This document shows positions 35,613 to 45,293 of a stretch of DNA of 58,766 bases, piece after piece; positions within the stretch are counted from its first letter, which is position 1, and every line of letters starts with the position of its first letter. The notes below the pieces were generated by a model. The model was not told the DNA's origin. It did not search any database and saw only the letters and a list, made by a program, of their open reading frames with translations. Source of the stretch: Empedobacter falsenii (lineage in GTDB: Bacteria > Bacteroidota > Bacteroidia > Flavobacteriales > Weeksellaceae); contig NZ_JAAGKM010000016.1 in the NCBI RefSeq assembly GCF_019308355.1, positions 1 to 58,766 on the forward strand, written 5' to 3'. The position numbers and the translations under genes were made by a program.

Positions 35613-36185
35613 ATGATTCATAATAAAAGACCAGTAACACACAATACCAATGTGAAGATTGTAGAGTCTCCAGGAGGTTTTGAAGGTGAAGGTTTTATGG
35701 CGATGCAACTATCAAAAGTAGTTGGATTAGCGCGTAAAAACTCTATTTGGCCTTTACCATTTGCGACAAGTTGTTGCGGAATCGAGTTTATGGCGACTAT
35801 GGGTTCGACATACGATTTGGCACGTTTTGGATCTGAGCGTTTGGCTTTTACGCCTCGTCAGTGCGATTTGTTGATGGTAATGGGTACAATTTCTAAAAAA
35901 ATGGCACCAGTTCTGAAGCAAGTTTACATCCAAATGGCAGAACCTCGTTGGGTGATTGCTGTTGGCGCTTGTGCAAGTTCGGGAGGAATTTTTGATACAT
36001 ATTCGGTCTTACAAGGAATTGATGAAGTAATTCCAGTAGACGTATATGTGCCAGGTTGTCCGCCTCGTCCAGAAGCAATTATCGATGGTGTAATGCGTAT
36101 TCAGGAGTTGGTAGAGAGCGAAAGTGTTCGTCGCAGAAGTAGCGAAGAATATCAACAACTTTTAGCAAGTTATGGAATTAAATAA
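35613..36185 (+). CDS. nuoB: NADH-quinone oxidoreductase subunit B
   Basis: The 190-residue peripheral subunit holds cluster N2, the last Fe-S centre before quinone. All ligands are present: the tandem Cys pair in SCCGIEFMA, Cys in VGACASSGG and Cys in VPGCPPRPEA. It sits between nuoA and nuoC with short gaps. Confidence 0.97.
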   Translation: MIHNKRPVTHNTNVKIVESPGGFEGEGFMAMQLSKVVGLARKNSIWPLPFATSCCGIEFMATMGSTYDLARFGSERLAFTPRQCDLLMVMGTISKKMAPVLKQVYIQMAEPRWVIAVGACASSGGIFDTYSVLQGIDEVIPVDVYVPGCPPRPEAIIDGVMRIQELVESESVRRRSSEEYQQLLASYGIK

Positions 36186-36194
36186 GTTGAAATA

Positions 36195-36734
36195 ATGGAC
36201 AATTCATTTATAAAAGACCGTTTGGTTCAGAAGTTTCAAGAAAATATATACGGATACGAAGAGCATTTCGGTGTATTGACTTTATACGCTAACAAAGATT
36301 TCAATCTAAAGATTTTACAATATTTATATGATGATGAGCAATTATCTTTCAAATTTTTGAAGGATTTAACTGCTATTCATTATCCTAATAATGTTGGAGA
36401 AGAATTGGTTGTAACCTATTTAGTTTATAATCTATATGAAGGAGTTGAGGTTCGATTAAAATTTGCTTTACCAATCGAAAAACCTTCGATTTTTACCGCA
36501 ACTAAATTATTCGAAACAGCTAACTGGTTAGAGCGCGAGGCGTATGATTTCTATGGAGTTGATTTTGTAGGACATCCAAATTTAATTCGTGTCATGAATG
36601 TTCCAGAAATGGATTATCATCCGTTACGCAAAGAGTTCCCATTAGAGGATCAAACACGTAAAGACAAAGACGACGATATGTTTGGTCGTGGTGGAGATTT
36701 TAATTACGGAGGTTTTAATGTAAAAGCAAATTAA
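36195..36734 (+). CDS. nuoC: NADH-quinone oxidoreductase subunit C
   Basis: The 179-residue subunit of the hydrophilic arm has the family signature EREAYDFYGVDFVGHPNL...HPLRKEFPL. It is separate from nuoD, unlike the NuoCD fusion of enterobacteria. Two bases separate it from nuoD. Confidence 0.95.
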   Translation: MDNSFIKDRLVQKFQENIYGYEEHFGVLTLYANKDFNLKILQYLYDDEQLSFKFLKDLTAIHYPNNVGEELVVTYLVYNLYEGVEVRLKFALPIEKPSIFTATKLFETANWLEREAYDFYGVDFVGHPNLIRVMNVPEMDYHPLRKEFPLEDQTRKDKDDDMFGRGGDFNYGGFNVKAN

Positions 36735-36736
36735 CC

Positions 36737-37978
36737 ATGGGAAAAGAGAAAACTAAAAAATTAAAGCATCTTGATCTTCCAGATGGTTCGTTAGAAAAAA
36801 GCACAATTACCTTAAACTTAGGACCTACGCATCCTGCAACACATGGGGTATTTCAAAATATTTTAGAGATTGATGGTGAAATCATCAAATCTGCGGTTCC
36901 TACAGTTGGGTATATTCACCGTGCTTTTGAGAAAATTGCTGAACGCAAACCTTTGTACCAAATTACACCTTTAACAGACCGATTGAACTATTGTTCGGCG
37001 CCGTTAAATAACTTAGGTTGGCACATGACAGTTGAGAAATTCGTTGGAATTGAAGTTCCAAAACGTGTTTCTTATTTGCGTGTTATCATTATGGAATTGG
37101 CTCGTATGGCAGATCATATTGTATGTAACTCGATTATGGGTGTTGATACAGGAGCATTTACAGGATTCCTTTATATGATGAAATACCGCGAGTTGATTTA
37201 TGAGATTTACGAAGAAATTTGTGGTTCTCGTTTAACAACAAATATTGGTCGTATCGGTGGTTTCGAACGTGATTTTTCTGAAGTTGCTTGGACAAAAATC
37301 CATCGTTTCGTGAGAGAGTTTCCAGATGTCTTAACAGAGTTTGAAAACTTATTTTTACGTAACCGAATTTTTATGGATCGTACACAAGGAGTAGGAGGAA
37401 TTTCGGCTGAACGTGCATTAAATTATGGTTTCACAGGACCAAATTTACGTGCGGCTGGTGTAGATTATGATGTTCGTGTAGCGAAACCATATTCTCGTTA
37501 CGAAGAATTCGAATTCGATATTCCAGTTGGTACAACGGGAGATTGTTACGATAGATTCTTAGTTCGTGGTCAAGAAATGTGGCAAAGTTTAAGTATCATT
37601 AAACAAGCAATTGCAAAAATTGATGCATTAGAAGGAGAAGAAGCAACGCAATATCATGCTGATGCTCCAGACTTTTATTTACCACTAAAGAAAGATGTTT
37701 ACACAAAAATGGAAGCGTTAATCTATCACTTCAAAATTATTATGGGAGAGGTAGATATGCCAAAAGGAGAAATTTATAATTCAATCGAAGCTGCAAATGG
37801 TGAGTTGGGTTATTATTTCGTTTCTGATGGTGGACGTTCGCCATACCGTTTACATTTCCGTAGACCTTGTTTCATTTATTATCAAGCTTATCCAGAATTG
37901 ATTGAAGGATCAATGATTTCAGATGCCATTATCACAATGAGTAGTTTGAATTTGATTGCTGGAGAATTAGATGCTTAA
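36737..37978 (+). CDS. nuoD: NADH-quinone oxidoreductase subunit D
   Basis: The 413-residue subunit lines the quinone site. Visible are the family signature LGPTHPATHGVF (about 28-39), VGYIHRAFEKIAE and the C-terminal SDGGRSPYRLHFRRPCF. The last is part of the hydrogenase-like fold shared with NiFe enzymes but without its metal ligands. Confidence 0.97.
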   Translation: MGKEKTKKLKHLDLPDGSLEKSTITLNLGPTHPATHGVFQNILEIDGEIIKSAVPTVGYIHRAFEKIAERKPLYQITPLTDRLNYCSAPLNNLGWHMTVEKFVGIEVPKRVSYLRVIIMELARMADHIVCNSIMGVDTGAFTGFLYMMKYRELIYEIYEEICGSRLTTNIGRIGGFERDFSEVAWTKIHRFVREFPDVLTEFENLFLRNRIFMDRTQGVGGISAERALNYGFTGPNLRAAGVDYDVRVAKPYSRYEEFEFDIPVGTTGDCYDRFLVRGQEMWQSLSIIKQAIAKIDALEGEEATQYHADAPDFYLPLKKDVYTKMEALIYHFKIIMGEVDMPKGEIYNSIEAANGELGYYFVSDGGRSPYRLHFRRPCFIYYQAYPELIEGSMISDAIITMSSLNLIAGELDA

Positions 37979-37993
37979 TAAAAATTATTAAAA

Positions 37994-38485
37994 ATGGCAA
38001 TTCAATTTTCAGAAGAAACACAACAAAAAGTAGATAAAATCATTGCACGTTATCCATCGGATAAAAAACAAAGTGCATTGATTCCTTTACTTCATGTCGC
38101 ACAAGCTGAGTTTGGTGGTTGGTTAGACACTCCTCATTTAGATTATGTTGCAGAAGTATTAGAAATTTTACCAGTAGAAGTTTACGAAGTAGCTTCATTT
38201 TATTCGATGTTTAACTTAAATCCTGTAGGGAAATTTGTGTTAGAAGTTTGTCAAACAGGACCTTGTATGTTAAGAGGTTCAGACAAAATTATTGAACACA
38301 TCAAAACAAAATTAAATATTGAAGCTGGTGGAACTTCGGCAGATGGTTTATTTACATTAAAACCAGCCGAATGTTTAGGAGCATGTGGTTACGCGCCAAT
38401 GCTACAGTTAGGAAAAACGTATCGTGAGAATTTAACGATCGAGAAAGTAGACGAATTAATCGAGGAATTGAAAAAATTAGCATAA
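37994..38485 (+). CDS. nuoE: NADH-quinone oxidoreductase subunit E
   Basis: The 163-residue thioredoxin-like [2Fe-2S] subunit (cluster N1a) has all four ligands, in CQTGPC (about 87-92) and CLGAC (about 128-132). Its stop codon overlaps the nuoF start by one base. Confidence 0.96.
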   Translation: MAIQFSEETQQKVDKIIARYPSDKKQSALIPLLHVAQAEFGGWLDTPHLDYVAEVLEILPVEVYEVASFYSMFNLNPVGKFVLEVCQTGPCMLRGSDKIIEHIKTKLNIEAGGTSADGLFTLKPAECLGACGYAPMLQLGKTYRENLTIEKVDELIEELKKLA

Positions 38486-39843
38486 TGGGACAAAAATTAC
38501 TGTTAAAAAATATTGATGTTCCAGGAATTCGTCAGTATCAAGCTTACCGCGAAAACGGTGGTTATGCAAATGCTGAAAAAGCATTTAAAATGACAACTGA
38601 TGAAATCTTAGAAGAAGTAAAAACTTCTGGTTTAAGAGGTCGTGGTGGTGCAGGTTTCCCAACTGGAATGAAATGGAGCTTTTTGGCAAAGCCAGAAGGT
38701 GTTCCAAGACACTTAGTGGTAAATGCAGACGAATCTGAACCAGGAACGTTCAAAGACCGTTTCTTGATGGAATATATTCCTCATTTATTAATTGAAGGAG
38801 TTCTGATTTCATCATTCTGTTTAGGTTCTAATACATCATTTATTTATATCCGTGGAGAATATGCGTGGGTTGCAGAAATTTTAGAAGAAGCAATCGACGA
38901 AGCAAAAGCTGCTGGTTGGTTAGGTAAAAACATTCAAGGAACAGGTTTCGATTGCGAAATTTATGTTCAACGTGGAGGTGGAGCTTATATCTGTGGTGAG
39001 GAAACGGCATTGTTAGAATCGTTAGAGGGTAAACGTGGAAATCCACGTCTAAAACCACCTTTCCCAGCTGTTAAAGGTTTATGGGGAAGACCAACGGTTG
39101 TAAACAATGTAGAAACAATTGCAGCTATTGTTCCAATTATTGAGATTGGAGGAGAAGCATATTCTAAAATTGGAGTTGGACGTTCAACAGGAACAAAATT
39201 AATTTCAGCTTGTGGTAATATTAATAAACCAGGCGTTTATGAAATTGATATGACCATTACGGTTGAAGAATTTATTTATTCAGACGAATATTGTGGAGGT
39301 ATTCCAAATGGAAAACGCCTTAAAGCATGTATTCCTGGAGGAAGTTCTGTGCCAATTGTTCCAGCAAACTTATTGTTAAAAACTGCAGAAGGTAAACCTC
39401 GTTACATGAATTACGAAAGTTTATCAGAAGGAGGTTTCCAAACAGGAACAATGATGGGTTCCGGAGGATTTATTGTTTTAGATGAAGATCAAGATGTTGT
39501 TTACCACACGTATACATTAGCTCGTTTCTATCGTCACGAATCGTGTGGACAATGTTCACCTTGTCGTGAAGGAACAGGTTGGATGGAAAAAATCTTGAAA
39601 CGAATCGATGAAGGAAAAGGAAAAATGTCTGACATCGAATTGTTATGGGATGTTCAACGTAAAATCGAAGGAAATACAATTTGTCCATTAGGAGATGCAG
39701 CGGCTTGGCCAGTAGCAGCGGCAATTCGTCACTTCCGTGATGAGTTTGAATGGCATATTAATAATCCGGAAGAATGTTTGATGCGTAATTTTGGTTTAGC
39801 ACATTATGCTGATCCAATCGAAATTAAAGAAACCGCAAATTAA
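38485..39843 (+). CDS. nuoF: NADH-quinone oxidoreductase subunit F
   Basis: The 452-residue NADH- and FMN-binding subunit. Visible are GLRGRGGAGFPTGMKW (about 50-65, NADH/FMN site), GAYICGEETALLESLEG (about 168-184) and the [4Fe-4S] ligands in ESCGQCSPCREG with the distal Cys in GNTICPLGDAA (cluster N3). Confidence 0.97.
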   Translation: MGQKLLLKNIDVPGIRQYQAYRENGGYANAEKAFKMTTDEILEEVKTSGLRGRGGAGFPTGMKWSFLAKPEGVPRHLVVNADESEPGTFKDRFLMEYIPHLLIEGVLISSFCLGSNTSFIYIRGEYAWVAEILEEAIDEAKAAGWLGKNIQGTGFDCEIYVQRGGGAYICGEETALLESLEGKRGNPRLKPPFPAVKGLWGRPTVVNNVETIAAIVPIIEIGGEAYSKIGVGRSTGTKLISACGNINKPGVYEIDMTITVEEFIYSDEYCGGIPNGKRLKACIPGGSSVPIVPANLLLKTAEGKPRYMNYESLSEGGFQTGTMMGSGGFIVLDEDQDVVYHTYTLARFYRHESCGQCSPCREGTGWMEKILKRIDEGKGKMSDIELLWDVQRKIEGNTICPLGDAAAWPVAAAIRHFRDEFEWHINNPEECLMRNFGLAHYADPIEIKETAN

Positions 39844-39850
39844 TACGAAG

Positions 39851-40933
39851 ATGGCAGAAGAAACACCATTATTTAAAGTTACCATCGATAACGAAACGAT
39901 TGAAGTACCTGCGGGAACAACGATCCTTCAAGCCGCTCGTATGGTTGGTAAAGAAGTAGCACCTCCAGCGATGTGTTACTACGGTAAATTAGAAAATACA
40001 GGAGGAAACTGTAGAACATGTTTGGTAGAAGTATCAAAAGGAAGTGAAGCAGATCCTCGTCCAATGCCAAAATTGGTTCCGTCTTGTCGTACAACAGTTA
40101 TGGACGGAATGGTTGTAGGCAATAAAACGTCTGAGCGTACAGTTGAGGCACGTAAAGGTATTGTTGAATTATTATTAATCAACCATCCTTTAGATTGTCC
40201 AGTATGTGATCAAGCAGGAGAATGTAAATTACAAGATTTAAGTTACGAGCACGGAGCAGAAGCAACACGTTACGAATTTGATCGTCGTACATTCCCAAAA
40301 GAAGATTTAGGTCCAAATATTCAGTTGAACATGAACCGATGCATTTTATGTTATCGTTGTGTAAAAACTGCGGATCAAATCACAGGTTGTCGTGAGCATG
40401 GTGTAATGAATCGTGGAGATCACGCAGAAATTTCAACTCATATCAACAAAAGTTTAGATAACGAATTCATCGGAAATATTATTGATGTTTGTCCAGTTGG
40501 AGCTCTAACAGATAAAACGTTCCGTTTCAAAAATCGTGTTTGGTTCTTGAAACCAGTTGATGCACATCGCGATTGTCCGACTTGTTCTGGTAAAGCACAA
40601 GTGTGGTTCCGTGGAAACGAAGTTTTCCGTGTAACAGCTCGCAAAGATGAATTTAACGAAGTAAAAGATTGGATTTGTAACACATGTCGTTTCGATAAAA
40701 AAGATATCAACGATTGGACGTTAGAAAAACCATCAGAAATTTCTAAAGATTCTGTTGTTCGTCAAGGTCATTACTTTGAGAATAAAGTGGAGCCAAAAGA
40801 AACACTTCCGAAAGTAATCAAACGCGATCCAAAGATTTTATTAGATATTCACTCGGTTTCAGAAGTAAATGAACCAAATCGTGATTTATCTAAAATTGAT
40901 GGACCAGCAACAAGTAAAGATTTTAAAGATTAA
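39851..40933 (+). CDS. nuoG: NADH-quinone oxidoreductase subunit G, short form
   Basis: The 360-residue protein carries the electron-wire clusters. They are [2Fe-2S] N1b (MCYYG...NCRTC...SC), N5 with the His ligand (HPLDCPVCDQAGEC) and N4 (CILCYRC...CPVGA), followed by a small Cys-rich module (CPTC...ICNTC, about 249-286). It then stops, lacking the roughly 400-500-residue molybdopterin-oxidoreductase-like region found in many bacteria. The ATG at 39851 is chosen because the upstream in-frame start overlaps nuoF and adds an unrelated leader. Confidence 0.93.
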   Translation: MAEETPLFKVTIDNETIEVPAGTTILQAARMVGKEVAPPAMCYYGKLENTGGNCRTCLVEVSKGSEADPRPMPKLVPSCRTTVMDGMVVGNKTSERTVEARKGIVELLLINHPLDCPVCDQAGECKLQDLSYEHGAEATRYEFDRRTFPKEDLGPNIQLNMNRCILCYRCVKTADQITGCREHGVMNRGDHAEISTHINKSLDNEFIGNIIDVCPVGALTDKTFRFKNRVWFLKPVDAHRDCPTCSGKAQVWFRGNEVFRVTARKDEFNEVKDWICNTCRFDKKDINDWTLEKPSEISKDSVVRQGHYFENKVEPKETLPKVIKRDPKILLDIHSVSEVNEPNRDLSKIDGPATSKDFKD

Positions 40934-40957
40934 TCATTCGTAAATAAAATTAACAAA

Positions 40958-42007
40958 ATGACAGAAGAATTTATTGCTGATGCATTAGAAAAGTTAGCTT
41001 TAGTAGGCGTAATGATTGGTTTTGCATTAGTTGTTGCCATGTACTCTACTTGGGCTGAGCGTAAAGTTGCAGCATTCTTACAAGATCGTATCGGACCAAA
41101 CCGTGCAGGTATTTTTGGTTTATTACAACCGCTTGCCGATGGTTTAAAATTATTCTCGAAAGAGGAAATTACACCAAAAGATTCGAATAAATTTTTATTC
41201 ATCTTAGGTCCATCTTTGGCAATGATTGTAGCTTGTATGACAGGTGCAGTTATTCCATGGTCGACAGCTTTCGAGATTGGAGATCGTGTAGTTGTTCCTC
41301 AAATTGCAGATGTTAACATCGGATTTTTATACATTTTAGGTGTATTAAGTTTAGGTGTTTATGGAATTATGATTGGTGCTTGGGCATCGAACAACAAATA
41401 CTCTTTAATGGGAGGTTTGCGTGCAGCTTCGCAGATTATTTCGTACGAATTACCGATGGGAATAGTGTTAATCACAATTTTGATGATGACAGGTTCTTTA
41501 AAATTGAGTGATATTGTACATTATCAACAAGAGCATGCGTGGTTTATCTTATTACAACCATTAGGATTTATTATTTTCTTGGTTTGTTCGTTCGCAGAAA
41601 CTAACCGTACTCCGTTCGATTTACCAGAAGCAGAAAATGAGTTAATTGGAGGTTATCACTCAGAATATTCTTCGATGAAGATGGGATTCTTCTTATTCGC
41701 AGAATACATCAACATGTTTATCAGTTCTGTAGTAATTTCTACCATCTATTTTGGTGGATACGATATCCCATTTGTAGACGATGCAACATTAGTAAACTCT
41801 ATCGGAGTGAATGGAACGGCAATTCTTAATTTCCTTTCATTATTCGGTAAAGCTTGTTTCTTCATCTTCTTCTATATGTGGGTGCGTTGGACGATTCCTC
41901 GTTTCAGATATGACCAATTAATGGATTTAGGTTGGAAAAAATTATTGCCTTTAGCATTAATCAATATGTTAATTACAGGCTTAGTGATTTTATTATTAAA
42001 CAAGTAG
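40958..42007 (+). CDS. nuoH: NADH-quinone oxidoreductase subunit H
   Basis: The 349-residue membrane subunit links the quinone site to the pump arm. It has about eight transmembrane helices, the loop AERKVAAFLQDRIGPNRAG (about 32-50) and the acidic quinone-site loop FAETNRTPFDLPEAENELIG (about 212-231). Confidence 0.97.
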   Translation: MTEEFIADALEKLALVGVMIGFALVVAMYSTWAERKVAAFLQDRIGPNRAGIFGLLQPLADGLKLFSKEEITPKDSNKFLFILGPSLAMIVACMTGAVIPWSTAFEIGDRVVVPQIADVNIGFLYILGVLSLGVYGIMIGAWASNNKYSLMGGLRAASQIISYELPMGIVLITILMMTGSLKLSDIVHYQQEHAWFILLQPLGFIIFLVCSFAETNRTPFDLPEAENELIGGYHSEYSSMKMGFFLFAEYINMFISSVVISTIYFGGYDIPFVDDATLVNSIGVNGTAILNFLSLFGKACFFIFFYMWVRWTIPRFRYDQLMDLGWKKLLPLALINMLITGLVILLLNK

Positions 42008-42029
42008 AATCATCAAAATCATTAAAAGT

Positions 42030-42530
42030 ATGAAACCAATTACAAATAGAGTAAAACAAGTAGAACGTAAACCCCTTACTTTTTGGGAAAGTATCTATTT
42101 GATTTCTATCGCAAAAGGGTTGATGATTACATTGAAGCACTTCTTTTCGAAGAAAGCAACAATTAGTTATCCAGAAAAACAAAGACCGTTTAGTCCTGTA
42201 TTTAGAGGATTACACGTTTTGAATAGAGATGAAGAAGATCGCGAAAATTGTACGGCTTGTGGACTTTGTGCTTTGGCTTGTCCAGCAGAAGCGATTACAA
42301 TGGAAGCAGCAGAAAGACTTCCTGGTGAAGAAAATCTTTACCGCGAAGAAAAATATGCAGCGAAATATGAAATTAACATGTTACGTTGTATTTTCTGTGG
42401 ATTCTGTGAAGAAGCTTGTCCAAAAGATGCTGTTTATTTATCGCAAACAGTTCCACCAGCAAGTTTCAAACGTCAAAACTTTATCTATTCGAAAGAAGAT
42501 TTATTAATCCCGAAAAAAGCTACAAATTAA
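42030..42530 (+). CDS. nuoI: NADH-quinone oxidoreductase subunit I
   Basis: The 166-residue subunit has two [4Fe-4S] ferredoxin motifs, CTACGLCALACPAEA (about 74-88) and CIFCGFCEEACPKDA (about 117-131), for clusters N6a and N6b. Its TAA overlaps the nuoJ ATG by one base. Confidence 0.96.
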   Translation: MKPITNRVKQVERKPLTFWESIYLISIAKGLMITLKHFFSKKATISYPEKQRPFSPVFRGLHVLNRDEEDRENCTACGLCALACPAEAITMEAAERLPGEENLYREEKYAAKYEINMLRCIFCGFCEEACPKDAVYLSQTVPPASFKRQNFIYSKEDLLIPKKATN

Positions 42531-43048
42531 TGGAATTACCTATCATTTTATTCTATGTTTTGTCGAGCTTAACGGTGTTAAGTGCGCTACTAATGGTGTT
42601 CAGTAAAAATCCTGTACATTCCATTTTATATTTAATCGTAACATTCTTCTGCATCAGCGGACATTATGTATTGCTAAACGCACAGTTTTTGGCAATTGTA
42701 AATGTCATTGTCTATGCCGGAGCAATTATGGTATTGTTCTTATTCGTGGTGATGTTGATGAACTTGAATAGTGAAAAGAAATCATTTGGTCGACCAGCAA
42801 AAATATTAGCAGCGAGTTTAATCTCTTTGTTATTTGTTGCCTTGACAATTGGTATTTTCTCACAAAATCAAGCTTCTGCAAACACAGCTGTAGAAATGGG
42901 AACAGGTGATTTAGGATTGATTCACAACTTAGGATCATTGTTATATTCAGAATATGTTTTACCATTCGAGTTGAGCAGTATTTTGTTTATTTCTGCAATG
43001 ATTGGAGCGGTGATGTTATCGAAAAAGGACGAAGAATTATTGGATTAA
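42530..43048 (+). CDS. nuoJ: NADH-quinone oxidoreductase subunit J
   Basis: The 172-residue, five-helix membrane subunit begins MELPIILFYVLSSLTV; the characteristic helix is NVIVYAGAIMVLFLFVVML (about 56-74). The start at 42530 overlaps the nuoI stop; an in-frame start at 42416 lies inside nuoI and is not credible. Confidence 0.94.
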   Translation: MELPIILFYVLSSLTVLSALLMVFSKNPVHSILYLIVTFFCISGHYVLLNAQFLAIVNVIVYAGAIMVLFLFVVMLMNLNSEKKSFGRPAKILAASLISLLFVALTIGIFSQNQASANTAVEMGTGDLGLIHNLGSLLYSEYVLPFELSSILFISAMIGAVMLSKKDEELLD

Positions 43049-43064
43049 ATATAAAAAGTAAAAG

Positions 43065-43391
43065 ATGTTACCAATCAGTTATTATATTACTTTATCATTA
43101 ATCCTATTCGGAATAGGAATGGCAGGTGTTATGCTACGTCGTAACGCAATTGTCATTTTTATGTGTATAGAATTGATGTTAAATTCTGTGAATTTGTTGT
43201 TAGTAGCGTTCTCAAAAATGCACTATCATGCAAATCCAGCATTAGAAAAAGGAACAGATGCACAACTTTTAGTATTCTTTATTATGGTTGTGGCTGCGGC
43301 TGAGGTTGCTGTAGGATTATCAGTGATAATTTTATTGTTCCGCAAAGTATACTCGGTAGATATTAATGTGTTAAATCGTTTAAAAGGTTAA
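43065..43391 (+). CDS. nuoK: NADH-quinone oxidoreductase subunit K
   Basis: The 108-residue, three-helix antiporter-like subunit has the conserved membrane Glu in FMCIELMLNSVNLL (about 35) and a second Glu in AAAEVAVGLSVI (about 73). It ends two bases before nuoL. Confidence 0.96.
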   Translation: MLPISYYITLSLILFGIGMAGVMLRRNAIVIFMCIELMLNSVNLLLVAFSKMHYHANPALEKGTDAQLLVFFIMVVAAAEVAVGLSVIILLFRKVYSVDINVLNRLKG

Positions 43392-43393
43392 GA

Positions 43394-45286
43394 ATGGAGC
43401 AGTATATATGGTTAATTCCTTTGATTCCATTCATCGGATTTTTAATTAACGGTTTAGGACGAAATGTACTTTCTAAAAGCTTAGTGACTTTCATCGGAAG
43501 TGGAGCAGTTTTGGCAAGTTTCATTTTATCAATCATGGTTTTTATGTCAGTTCCATCAGGAGCAGATGCACAACCATTAATTTTTAAGGCATTTGATATT
43601 ATCAATATTCCAACTTTACAAGTTCCGTTTGCATTTCAAATTGATGCATTAACGAGTTTGTTTTTGTTAATTATTACAGGAGTTGGATTTTTAATTCACG
43701 TGTACAGCTCGGCTTACATGAGCGAAGACAAAGGATTTGCAAAATTCTTTTCTTACCTAAATTTATTCATCTTCTTCATGTTGATTCTTGTGATGGGAAA
43801 CAATTTCGTAATGATGTTTATTGGATGGGAAGGAGTTGGACTTTGTTCATTCTTATTAATTGGTTTTTGGTTTACAAATCCAGAATATATCAAAGCAGCA
43901 AAGAAAGCTTTCATCATGAACCGTATTGGAGATGTTGGATTCTTATTGGCAATGTTTTGGATTTTCAAAGAATTTGGAACGTTAGAATATGTAAAAGTAT
44001 TCAGCCAATTAGCAATTGATCCATCTGCATTTACAGGTTTTGTATTAACAGGAATCACATTATTGTTATTCTTAGCAGCAACAGGTAAATCGGCTCAATT
44101 ACCATTATTTACTTGGTTACCAGACGCGATGGCAGGACCAACGCCAGTTTCAGCACTTATTCACGCTGCAACAATGGTAACGGCAGGTATCTTTATGATT
44201 ACACGTTGCAACGAATTATTTTCGGCAGCGCCAATCACATTACAAGTTATTCAGTACGTAGGAATTGCAACAGCTTTTGTTACTGCAACGATTGCAATGC
44301 GTCAAAACGATATCAAAAAAGTATTGGCTTATTCTACAGTTTCTCAATTAGGATTAATGTTCGCAGCAATTGGATCTGGAGCGTATATCGCAGCAGTTTT
44401 CCACGTAATGACGCATGCATTTTTCAAAGCATTATTATTCTTAGGGGCAGGTTCTGTAATTCACGGAATGCACCACGAGCAAGATATGCGCAAAATGGGA
44501 GGTTTGAGCAAATACATGAAAATTACACATATCACTTTCTTGATTGGATGTTTGGCAATCGCTGGTATTCCAGGTTTATCAGGTTTCTTCTCGAAAGACG
44601 AAATGTTATTAGGAATGTTTGTTTCTAATCCAGTTGTTTACGGAATCGGATTTATCGTTTCTGTGATGACAGCATTCTATATGTTCCGTTTATATGCAAT
44701 GACTTTCTTAGGAGATTTAAGAGATAAAGAAGCTCATCCGCATGAAAGTCCAGCTGCAATGACAATTCCATTAATCATCTTAGCAGTTCTTTCTGTTTTT
44801 GCAGGTTATATCGGAATTCCAGCGTTGTTTATGCAAGACGGACATAAACTTCAAACTTTCTTAAGTGGAGTTGTATCAATCGGAGAAGCTCATCATGTTT
44901 CTCATGCAACAGAATGGATGATGATGGGAGCTTTATTACTTTGTGTACTTGGTGCAATTTATTATGCAATCAAGAAATACACAAACCATGTAGATGGTGA
45001 AGCAACAGGAATTGCAAAATTCTTTGAAGACAAATGGTACATCGACGAGTTATATGACAATGCAATTGTAAAACCATTGTTCGAGTTGGGTGATGTCTTG
45101 AAAAAATATGTAGAAAAAGCAGGAATTGCAGCTTTTGTTTTAGGAGTTGGAACTGTTTCTGGTCGCGCATCAAAAAATGTACGTCAGCTACAAAACGGAA
45201 ATGTAGGATTCTATATTATGCTAATGGTTGTAGGAATCGTGGCAGGTATCGCAATCTTTTTTATGGGGTATTTAATTTCAAAATAG
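43394..45286 (+). CDS. nuoL: NADH-quinone oxidoreductase subunit L
   Basis: The 630-residue distal proton-pumping subunit has the antiporter core (GWEGVGLCSFLLIGFW, about 141-156; TGKSAQLPLFTWLPDAMAGP; HAATMVTAGIF). The C-terminal region supplies the lateral helix and ends in a last transmembrane segment (IMLMVVGIVAGIAIFFMGY). Confidence 0.97.
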   Translation: MEQYIWLIPLIPFIGFLINGLGRNVLSKSLVTFIGSGAVLASFILSIMVFMSVPSGADAQPLIFKAFDIINIPTLQVPFAFQIDALTSLFLLIITGVGFLIHVYSSAYMSEDKGFAKFFSYLNLFIFFMLILVMGNNFVMMFIGWEGVGLCSFLLIGFWFTNPEYIKAAKKAFIMNRIGDVGFLLAMFWIFKEFGTLEYVKVFSQLAIDPSAFTGFVLTGITLLLFLAATGKSAQLPLFTWLPDAMAGPTPVSALIHAATMVTAGIFMITRCNELFSAAPITLQVIQYVGIATAFVTATIAMRQNDIKKVLAYSTVSQLGLMFAAIGSGAYIAAVFHVMTHAFFKALLFLGAGSVIHGMHHEQDMRKMGGLSKYMKITHITFLIGCLAIAGIPGLSGFFSKDEMLLGMFVSNPVVYGIGFIVSVMTAFYMFRLYAMTFLGDLRDKEAHPHESPAAMTIPLIILAVLSVFAGYIGIPALFMQDGHKLQTFLSGVVSIGEAHHVSHATEWMMMGALLLCVLGAIYYAIKKYTNHVDGEATGIAKFFEDKWYIDELYDNAIVKPLFELGDVLKKYVEKAGIAAFVLGVGTVSGRASKNVRQLQNGNVGFYIMLMVVGIVAGIAIFFMGYLISK

Positions 45287-45293
45287 GTTAGTA

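Noticed and set aside
44113-44628. 171-codon ORF in another frame inside nuoL
   Set aside because: nuoL is intact and strongly conserved in the main frame; this ORF has an Arg/Ser/Asn-rich composition typical of shadow translation.
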